Positions 26,201 through 31,930 of a DNA stretch of 31,930 nucleotides are shown here, piece by piece. The first letter of the stretch is position 1; each line of letters begins with the position of its first letter. The translations under genes were made by a program, and so were the position numbers. Source of the stretch: a virus; IMG/VR virus record IMGVR_UViG_3300030107_004720, positions 1-31,930 of that record; one strand, 5' to 3'. The notes under the pieces are model-generated. The model was given only the letters and a program-made list of their open reading frames with translations. It was not told the DNA's origin and searched no databases.

Positions 26201-29200
26201 ATGAAGTTGTACAGGAACAAAAAAGAGCTGTTCAAAGTTTATTTAGACATTTAGTTGATTTATATAATACTAAAAAAATAAACAAACAACAATATACGAC
26301 AGCTAAAGCTAGACTAAAACAATATCGTGATGAAAATACTAATCAAATAAATTTAACAGAATTAAAACCTATTTTTGGTGAATTTATGAATGCTGGTATA
26401 ATATCTAAAGATAATCCAACTATCATGTTAGATATAAAGTCTTTGCTTAATGGAGTTACTAAATCTATATATAAAGACAAGTTTTGGCTTTTTAGAATGA
26501 ACAAAGCTGAAGATGTGTTAGCATATATTAGGAGTTTTCAAAAACAAGTTGTGGGTCAAAAACTACAGTTACCACCAGACGAAGAAGAACAAGTTGATAT
26601 TAAAGAATCTCTTGGTGTTACTCCGTTAAAAACAATAGATGCACTTGTGCCTAAAGATGTTGAAACTAAAGAAGATTTTTTAGAGTTTTTCAGCGATCCT
26701 AAACGTAACGTAGAAATTGGTAAAGCATTAGCCCCAAACGGTATAATAGATAATTATGTAAAATCTAAAGCTATTGGTGATGAATATCAAGATGCTATAG
26801 ACTCTGTTAGAGACAGAGTATTTAATTTTAATCCACAAGCAAAAAGACAAGATGGTACTATAGTTGGTAGAAACTTTGGTGAATTTATATTTGCAAACAC
26901 TAGATTTGGTAAATTAGATGCTAGGAAAGCTTTAGCTATAGAAGCTGCTAAAAAAGCTAAAGAAGTTAGAATAGATGCTAAAGAAGCTAAAGAAGTAAAA
27001 GATGATACAGTAACTGAAGTAGAAAGCACTTTAACTGATGACAAAATAACTAAAGTAAATGTTTTACAAACTGGTAAAATAGCTAGTAAAGAAAAAGACA
27101 TTATAAAAGCTGTTAATGAAAAAGGTACACATAAGGATGTTGTAGATAATAATAAAGGTAAAGTAGGTAGTATAATATTTGGTATTCCAACAAATAAAAT
27201 AGCAAATCCTGAAGATAATATAACTACATCAGATAAAATTATAAATCCTAAAACTGGCAAGCCAGTTAAAAAAGGAGAAATAGGTATACCAGAACGTTCT
27301 GAAGCTACAAACATTCAAGATTACTTTGCTGATATAAGCTCGACTAAAAGCTTTATAAAAGCATTTTTAACACCTACTAATGTTAGTGAAAAAGATGCTG
27401 ATATAAATAAAATTGGAGAAAATATAGAGGTATCAAGAGATGTTTATGGTAGAGCTATAGGTTTACCAAACAGAATATTAAAATATTTTTATCAACCTAA
27501 AATTAAAGCAGATGGTAAAAGAGCTAGATCGCAAGGGTTAACATCTCAAGTTCCTATATGGGAATTAAAGCCAGAGTTTAGAAATCTTAACGATAAAGAG
27601 CTCACGAAAGCTGCTAAACAATTTCAAAAAGATTTAGGTATTACAGAAAAACAAGAGGTTAACAAACTACCTACAAAAGCAAATAGATCTTTAATAGGTC
27701 AACTTCTTAAAGGCGCTGCTGTTATTGTAAGTTCTCAAGCGTCATTATCTGCCGCTCAAAGAATTAAAGCAGAACAAATTAAAAAAGCTGAAAAAGTTGG
27801 TGATAAATCTAAAGTTAAAAAACTAAAACAAGAAACAGCTGATATTACAGCCGCACAAAGTAAGGTTGCGTTTAGTTTAGGTACTTTAAATTCTGTTGGG
27901 GCTTTATTTGCTAAAAGCCAAACTGATCCTAATTTTAATTTAGATTTAGCCGGTATAAATAAACTAAACACACTGTTGGTTAGTAAACGTTTAAATGAAA
28001 CTTTAGACTTAAAGAAAGAGATTCGTGATGTTGATGGTATAAAAAACATATTAGACAATTTTAAATGGATAATGGCTAATATTGGACCTAGAGAAATGTG
28101 GTTTGGAAAAAATGGAGCTAATGTTTTTACAACTAGTGGTTCGGATTATAACGTTAGTATGAGTCAATATTCAAAAAAGGACGCTAAAGAAAATAAAATA
28201 CCTAAAGGTAAAAAAGTTGGAGATTACAAAGATTTAGACGGAAGAGAAGCGTTATTAAAACTTAGACAAAAGCTAAATGACATAGGTAAAAAAGATTCTG
28301 GTTTTAAGTTTGGACCACCTATTAAAGATAAAAAAGGTAAAATACTAACTGATTATAGCGTTAGTGGTTACAGCACTTTACTAGGAACTCCTGAAAAAGC
28401 AGATGCTAGAAATAAAGACGGTAGTATCAAACAATTTAATGAAAAAGTTTCTTTAATACACGAGGCAATGTGGAGTCGTATTAATGATCTTGTTGTGAAA
28501 AAGAAAAAGAACGCTCCTATTATTGGTACTTATTTAAAACTAGTAGCAAATCACACTGGACATTGGCACAAAATGGGAGCTCAAGTAGCTGGCTGGTCTA
28601 CAAACCCAGTTGGTGTTGGGAAAACTTTATATGAGTATGAACACGCTATGCCAGCTACAGCTGCTTACCTTTATTTAATGCACACAATACTAGATCCAAA
28701 AGCTGATTTTAAACTAGCCTACAAAGCTGTAATGAATAATTATAAACTAATAGCTTTAGATAAAGCTGAAAATGCAAAACTTGGTTTAGCAAAACTTGGA
28801 AGAAGTATGCCTGTTGGATGGAGATTAGATATAAATTTTTGGTGGCAAAGGTATTTTAATGAAGGTGTTGAGCAATTTGATGGTGGTATTGATCCTAATT
28901 CAATCGTAGGTTTAGACGGTAAAACGTTTGGAAAAATGTTTAATATTAAAAAACCTATAACAAAGAAAAATATTAATAAAACTAAAAAAATAAACAAGGC
29001 TATTGTTCAAGGTAGAAAAACAGTTAAGGCTTCTAAAGGTATTACTGTTTTAGATTTTGATGATACGTTAGCCACAACAAAGTCTTTAGTTAAATTTACT
29101 AGACCAGATGGAACTACTGGAGCTTTAAACGCCGAACAATACGCTAGTACATATGAAGATTTGTTAGATCAAGGATATACGTTTGATTTTTCAGATTTTA

Positions 29201-31860
29201 ATAAAGTTGTAAAAGGTAAGTTAGCACCATTGTTTAATAAAGCAATAAAATTACAAGGTAAGTTTGGTCCAGAGAATATGTTTGTATTAACAGCTAGACC
29301 ACCAGCTGCTCAAAAAGCTATATTTGATTTCTTAAAAGCTAATGGTTTAAATATACCATTAAAAAATATAACTGGTTTAGGTAACTCTACAGCAGAAGCA
29401 AAAGCATTGTGGGTTGCTGATAAAGTTGGTGAAGGTTATAATGACTTTTATTTTGCTGATGATGCTTTGCAAAATGTACAAGCTGTTGATAATATGTTAG
29501 AGCAATTTGATGTTAAGCGTAAAGTTCAACAAGCTAAAGTACAGTTTAGTAAAGATATGAATACTGATTTTAATAATATACTAGAAGAAGTAACTGGTAT
29601 TGAAGCTAAAAAAAGATTTTCAGATATTAAAGCTAGAAAACGTGGTGCTAGTAAAGGTAAATTCAGATTATTTATACCACCTTCACACGAAGACTTTGTA
29701 GGGTTGCTATATAACTTTATGGGTAAAGGTAGAAAAGGTGATCAGCATAGAAACTTTTTTGAACAAGCTTTAGTTAGACCTTTAAATAGAGCGTATAGAG
29801 AAATAGATACAGCTAAACAAGCTATAGCAAATGACTATAAAGAGTTAAACAAACAGTTTCCAAAAGTTAAAAGTAAACTTAGAAAGAAAACTCCTGATGG
29901 TGATTTTATTTTTGAAGACGCTTTAAGAGTTTATCTATGGAACAAGCATAATTATGATATACCAGGTTTGTCACCAACAGATCAAACTAAATTATCAGAG
30001 TTAATAATGAACGATCCTGAGTTGCAAGCTTATGCTGAAACGTTAAACGTAGTATCTAAACAAGATACATATGTAGATCCAGGTCAAGGGTGGGAAGGTG
30101 GTAATATAAAAACTGATTTAATAGATGCTACTGGTAGAGTTGGTAGAGCTGAGTATTTTACAGAGTTTAATGAAAATGCAGACGTGTTATTTTCACCTGA
30201 AAATTTAAACAAAATAGAAGCGGCTTATGGCGCTGATTTTAGAAGTGCTTTAGAAGATATGTTACATAGAATAAGCACTGGTGTTAATAGACCAAAAGGT
30301 CAAAGCGGAACGGTAAATGCTTTTATGAATTATTTAAACGGTTCTGTTGGTACTGTCATGTTCTTTAACGTAAGATCTGCAATATTACAGCAAATGTCTA
30401 TTGTTAACTATATAAACTTTGCTGACAATAACATATTTGCTGCTGCTAAGGCTTTTGCTAATCAAGTTCAATATTGGAAAGATTTTGCTTTTATATTTAA
30501 TTCTGACATGTTAAAGCAAAGACGTGGTGGTATTGGTACAGATATTAACGGTAATGACCTCGCTCAAGCTGTAGCTGGTTCAAAAGAGCCTACTAAAGTT
30601 GTTATAAGTAAACTTTTACAATTAGGATTTTTACCTACTCAAATTGGTGATAATATTGCAATTGCAACGGGTGGTGCTACTTTTTATAGAAATAGAATAA
30701 ATAAGTATATAAAAGATGGTTTAAGTAAAAAAGAAGCTGAAACAAAAGCTTTTACAGACTTTCAAGATTTAACACAGTCAACTCAGCAGTCATCAAGACC
30801 TGATATGACTTCTAAACAACAAGCTAGTTGGATAGGTAAGTTAGTATTAAACTTTCAAAATATTACGTCACAATACAATAGAATAATTAAAAAAGCTGCT
30901 TTAGATATTGGTAAAGGTAGAATATCACCTCCATACACAACTAGAACACAAAGTAATTTAGGTAATTTATCTAAAATATTATATTACGGGGCTATACAAA
31001 ACGTTATATTTTATAGTTTACAAACCGCTTTGTTTGCTGTAATGTTTGGTGATGACGAAGACGAAGATCAAATATTGAAGAAAAGTGAAAGAGTTATTAA
31101 CGGTAGTATTGATTCTATATTAAGAGGATCTGGTATATATGGCGCTGTTGCATCTACTTTAAAAAACATGATTATTAAGTTTAAACAGCAAAGAGAAAAA
31201 GGTTATAACAAAGATGAAAGTGCTGTTCCAATGGAACTATTAAACTTTTCACCAGTAGTAGGTATTAAAATTAGACAATTAGTTAATGCTGAAAAAACTC
31301 TTAATTACAATGAAAACGTTATAAGTGAAATGGAAACGTTTGAAGCTGATAATCCAGTGTGGTCTGCTGTTACTAATTACACTCAAGCTTTAACTAATTT
31401 TCCTGCTAACAGGTTATATCAGAAAAGTATAAACATGCGTAACGCATTAGACAAAGATTATACTAATTTCCAAAGAGTACTGTTCTTTAGTGGTTATACA
31501 ACTTGGAGTTTAGGTTTAGGTGATACTGAAGCCGTAGTAGAAGCCAAAGAAAAAGTTAAAATAAACAAAGAAAACGCTAGAAAAGAAAAAAGAGTACAAA
31601 AGAAAATTGAAAAAATTGCAGCTAATAAATCTATTATTGAAGAAAATAAAAAGAAAAAAGATGGTAGGTGTGCGCATGTAAACACTAGTGGTAGTCGTTG
31701 TAAAAATAAAGCAATTAAAGATGGTTTGTGCAGTATACATGAAAAAGTAGAAAAAAGAACAGATGGAAAACAGTTACAATGTAGAAAGCGTAAAAGTGAT
31801 GGTACTCGTTGCAAAATGATGACAACTAACAAAAGTCAATATTGTTACTACCATGATTAA
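23290..31860 (+). CDS. Giant multidomain internal virion protein (2856 aa): tandem repeats, HExxH, HAD, LPD38-like, zinc-finger-like tail
   Basis: In order along the protein: two 25-residue repeats at 11-35 and 45-69 (EYVATANNP...INxKFPE); long charged helical regions; a hydrophobic, Gly/Ala-rich segment near 460-510; HETQH at 955-959, an HExxH zinc-protease-type motif with nearby Glu972 and Glu976 as possible third ligands; Lys-rich low-complexity sequence near 1220-1290; and a HAD-type unit at 1918-2074 with DFDDT (1922-1926), VLTARP with Thr2001, Lys2038 and FADD (2055-2058). Then comes a region at 2351-2590 resembling LPD38 of phage polyvalent proteins, including QSSRPD at 2500. The last 63 residues hold two C-x9-C-x9/10-C-x2-H motifs. 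The size, end position in the cargo set and mixed enzyme modules fit a polyvalent protein injected with the DNA. The functions are inferred and catalytic activity is unproven. Confidence 0.72.
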   Translation: MNGNLESVLQEYVATANNPDYGGDWSIINGKFPELIDIDVDLLKEYVATANNPEYKNNYSIINSKFPEFNLKKSDDGSSEQFQVYNIMNSIDKDNEDVKNIAAEKYFSKEPYVIIDGVKYKGFQDYRDREGNVKEDKFTGTVFHPFKYLRKERRKDEETHVTKLSEDEKIYFENRGVNYEDYKKFQKTGEFNLDLAPEEDVASAIKEEQTIQAQNYVRGIDDDKVRNEIQEDLQDDLYDVFDPNDEEDLKYKNLYKEALKKDRGLKSAAEAVEPSIIESILGMDKYGVKRGVSRELKMKAGKNSGKVLSNYLTNKRESLTTDISNLNKEFEKLGEVTENSSQEEIQAYNSLIDKSIDLRSKLEKYSNNIDKIGDAEIAIKAFGLEYNFFKNAQMSLDIAKADISAMGMGLAKWTRLASKENFDDAISYTQSLKEKKQALHPLPVDWKDVNMSNLGETANSLLSENIFSIGTAASYAGIARAAGKKLISKKARDLAGKGVIGLFFGVEGGAKLSELEVAQREAEKNLPKIKSLLLEYEPASIPSNEEWSKMTDQEKQDYQDKQSTSLELLKLKDDYNKAATVSETTKAFSSITHGAVAGIMERIGTMGIINRMNKVASKVGPSRFKNLLRTSGKVGFNASIEWTEEAFTQVFHNIGDNVYLDENKSLAEGIDANFNMNVLFSALAIQGSAGSMQIPNVIRSEMSTFKERKENRQRLEELIDLKAQLDNIQEDPKKSNLLAVPVRARINELLKKSAMQDALNFGSMANMTNEEIREVFDNNKQIRDLLQEARAEGAMNELSKTESSKRKLQEIKNKVNALVAKNEELRKKPEDRNEVKLTELFGKDNISVEDAFYYGQYKNFMKMAEAVGESDGKYGAAIEVETQEDAITQLTTYLEQGDITIEEYEQAVEGVKKGNNGMELPSMGTTLLVADNVANNIRMSPNNEYKAFMAYAPFHETQHLNDKKVGIVKGNEVVQEQKRAVQSLFRHLVDLYNTKKINKQQYTTAKARLKQYRDENTNQINLTELKPIFGEFMNAGIISKDNPTIMLDIKSLLNGVTKSIYKDKFWLFRMNKAEDVLAYIRSFQKQVVGQKLQLPPDEEEQVDIKESLGVTPLKTIDALVPKDVETKEDFLEFFSDPKRNVEIGKALAPNGIIDNYVKSKAIGDEYQDAIDSVRDRVFNFNPQAKRQDGTIVGRNFGEFIFANTRFGKLDARKALAIEAAKKAKEVRIDAKEAKEVKDDTVTEVESTLTDDKITKVNVLQTGKIASKEKDIIKAVNEKGTHKDVVDNNKGKVGSIIFGIPTNKIANPEDNITTSDKIINPKTGKPVKKGEIGIPERSEATNIQDYFADISSTKSFIKAFLTPTNVSEKDADINKIGENIEVSRDVYGRAIGLPNRILKYFYQPKIKADGKRARSQGLTSQVPIWELKPEFRNLNDKELTKAAKQFQKDLGITEKQEVNKLPTKANRSLIGQLLKGAAVIVSSQASLSAAQRIKAEQIKKAEKVGDKSKVKKLKQETADITAAQSKVAFSLGTLNSVGALFAKSQTDPNFNLDLAGINKLNTLLVSKRLNETLDLKKEIRDVDGIKNILDNFKWIMANIGPREMWFGKNGANVFTTSGSDYNVSMSQYSKKDAKENKIPKGKKVGDYKDLDGREALLKLRQKLNDIGKKDSGFKFGPPIKDKKGKILTDYSVSGYSTLLGTPEKADARNKDGSIKQFNEKVSLIHEAMWSRINDLVVKKKKNAPIIGTYLKLVANHTGHWHKMGAQVAGWSTNPVGVGKTLYEYEHAMPATAAYLYLMHTILDPKADFKLAYKAVMNNYKLIALDKAENAKLGLAKLGRSMPVGWRLDINFWWQRYFNEGVEQFDGGIDPNSIVGLDGKTFGKMFNIKKPITKKNINKTKKINKAIVQGRKTVKASKGITVLDFDDTLATTKSLVKFTRPDGTTGALNAEQYASTYEDLLDQGYTFDFSDFNKVVKGKLAPLFNKAIKLQGKFGPENMFVLTARPPAAQKAIFDFLKANGLNIPLKNITGLGNSTAEAKALWVADKVGEGYNDFYFADDALQNVQAVDNMLEQFDVKRKVQQAKVQFSKDMNTDFNNILEEVTGIEAKKRFSDIKARKRGASKGKFRLFIPPSHEDFVGLLYNFMGKGRKGDQHRNFFEQALVRPLNRAYREIDTAKQAIANDYKELNKQFPKVKSKLRKKTPDGDFIFEDALRVYLWNKHNYDIPGLSPTDQTKLSELIMNDPELQAYAETLNVVSKQDTYVDPGQGWEGGNIKTDLIDATGRVGRAEYFTEFNENADVLFSPENLNKIEAAYGADFRSALEDMLHRISTGVNRPKGQSGTVNAFMNYLNGSVGTVMFFNVRSAILQQMSIVNYINFADNNIFAAAKAFANQVQYWKDFAFIFNSDMLKQRRGGIGTDINGNDLAQAVAGSKEPTKVVISKLLQLGFLPTQIGDNIAIATGGATFYRNRINKYIKDGLSKKEAETKAFTDFQDLTQSTQQSSRPDMTSKQQASWIGKLVLNFQNITSQYNRIIKKAALDIGKGRISPPYTTRTQSNLGNLSKILYYGAIQNVIFYSLQTALFAVMFGDDEDEDQILKKSERVINGSIDSILRGSGIYGAVASTLKNMIIKFKQQREKGYNKDESAVPMELLNFSPVVGIKIRQLVNAEKTLNYNENVISEMETFEADNPVWSAVTNYTQALTNFPANRLYQKSINMRNALDKDYTNFQRVLFFSGYTTWSLGLGDTEAVVEAKEKVKINKENARKEKRVQKKIEKIAANKSIIEENKKKKDGRCAHVNTSGSRCKNKAIKDGLCSIHEKVEKRTDGKQLQCRKRKSDGTRCKMMTTNKSQYCYYHD
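23320..23496 (+). repeat. Two N-terminal 25-residue tandem repeats of the giant protein
   Basis: Residues 11-35 and 45-69 share EYVATANNP-[DE]-Y, then a four-residue spacer, SIIN-x-KFPE, at a 34-residue period. I recall this short helical unit at the starts of large marine phage virion proteins, where it may act as a targeting or packing tag. That role is inference. Confidence 0.8.
26152..26166 (+). other. HExxH zinc-metallopeptidase-like motif (HETQH)
   Basis: Residues 955-959 of the giant protein read HETQH, preceded by a hydrophobic helix (EYKAFMAYAPF) as in zincin active-site helices. Candidate third ligands are Glu972 (GNE) or Glu976, at a 12-16 residue spacing that is short for gluzincins but possible. 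The motif alone is weak evidence, but the preceding helix raises it. Confidence 0.5.
29041..29512 (+). other. HAD-superfamily phosphatase-like domain in the giant protein
   Basis: All four HAD motifs occur in order. Motif I is DFDDT (Asp1922 nucleophile, Asp1924 acid/base), motif II ends VLTARP (Thr2001), motif III is Lys2038 in AEAKALW, and motif IV is FADD (Asp2057, Asp2058). A ~70-residue cap-like insert lies between motifs I and II. Intact catalytic residues suggest an active phosphotransferase; the substrate is unknown. Confidence 0.82.
30340..31062 (+). other. LPD38-like polyvalent-protein region
   Basis: Residues 2351-2590 carry a hydrophobic opening (GSVGTVMFFNVRSAILQQMS), FLPTQIGDNIAIATGGATFY, QSSRPD at 2500, and LVLNFQNITSQYNRIIKKAA. 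They end in a membrane-like helix (YYGAIQNVIFYSLQTALFAV). I recall this sequence order from C-terminal parts of very large phage proteins assigned to the LPD38 family. It may associate with membrane during DNA delivery. Confidence 0.5.
31669..31857 (+). other. Two C-terminal zinc-finger-like motifs (C-x9-C-x9/10-C-x2-H)
   Basis: Cys2794, Cys2804, Cys2814, His2817 form the first and Cys2831, Cys2841, Cys2852, His2855 the second, in a strongly basic context. The pattern, with G-[ST]-R-C and C-x2-H, matches the small phage and Bacteroidota C-x-C-x-C-x2-H family I know as DUF5763-like. It probably binds zinc and nucleic acid. Confidence 0.72.
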
Positions 31861-31894
31861 GTAAACAATTGAAAAAATAAGTGATAATAAAAAG

Positions 31895-31930
31895 ATGGTG
31901 AAAAGACTAATAATAATACTAACAATAATT
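31895..31930 (+). CDS. Start of next gene (12 codons), hydrophobic N-terminus
   Basis: An ATG 34 bases after the giant gene's stop opens a frame that runs to the window end. The visible MVKRLIIILTII has a basic start and a hydrophobic run, as in a signal peptide or membrane anchor. In this position a spanin, holin or small membrane protein would fit, but too little is visible to say. The 34-base gap before it is A/T-rich without a hairpin. Confidence 0.5.
   Translation, partial: MVKRLIIILTII

Noticed and set aside
26787-27314. 175-codon open frame on the minus strand
   Set aside because: It lies entirely inside the giant gene, has a hydrophobic Leu/Ser composition expected from complementing Lys/Asp-rich coding sequence, and has no recognisable motif.
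31494-31832. Two overlapping minus-strand open frames near the end of the giant gene
   Set aside because: Both are Phe/Ser/Leu-rich complements of the Lys-rich and zinc-finger-like coding sequence, which has clear Cys/His pattern evidence on the plus strand.

Overview
The window is a continuous, AT-rich block of late (virion) genes from a tailed, probably short-tailed, marine bacteriophage. Every gene is on the + strand, genes are separated by only a few to about 70 bases, and no intergenic stretch exceeds 300 bases. It opens inside the portal gene and closes a few codons into an unidentified gene. No terminase, replication gene, tRNA, integrase or CRISPR array is visible. The host is most likely a member of the Bacteroidota (inference). 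No start codon has a convincing Shine-Dalgarno site, and starts instead follow runs of A and T, as is usual in that phylum. In addition, two tail proteins carry Cys-rich GC[TM]D...NY[ND]P...DDGSC repeats of a kind I know from surface and secreted proteins of marine Flavobacteriia. The gene order and several protein signatures resemble crAss-like and related uncultured marine podoviruses, but lineage cannot be settled from this window.

Layout. Bases 1-4624 form the head module: portal C-terminus, an acidic Glu/Lys-rich probable scaffold, the major capsid protein, a strong UUCG-tetraloop terminator, and a conserved-type virion protein of unknown role. Bases 4631-6985 hold a second hairpin (UACG loop), a 58-residue CGCG protein, and two probable head-tail adaptor/ring proteins. 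The second of these carries an inserted carbohydrate-binding-like domain. Bases 6990-20201 are the tail and host-recognition module. It contains a 2813-residue P22-gp10-like/muzzle-type protein whose last ~1000 residues are Cys-rich repeats, a 1453-residue probable receptor-binding protein (DUF1566/C-type-lectin-like N-terminus, seven more Cys-rich repeats, beta-rich C-terminus), and a small beta protein. Bases 20247-31860 hold a cupin-fold protein and three probable internal (ejected) proteins. The last is a 2856-residue multidomain protein with N-terminal tandem repeats, an HExxH metallopeptidase-like site, a complete HAD phosphatase motif set, an LPD38-like region and two C-terminal zinc-finger-like motifs.

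How they work together (inference from family knowledge). The scaffold and capsid protein build the shell on the portal. The adaptors and muzzle-type protein form the short tail. The lectin-like and Cys-rich-repeat proteins touch the host surface. The Ala/Gln-rich and giant proteins are packed in the head and delivered with the DNA, where the peptidase-like and HAD-like domains could act on the envelope or in the host cytoplasm. The most novel elements are the flavobacterial-type Cys-rich repeat arrays shared by two adjacent tail proteins, the inserted lectin-like domain in an adaptor, and the combination of domains in the giant ejected protein.
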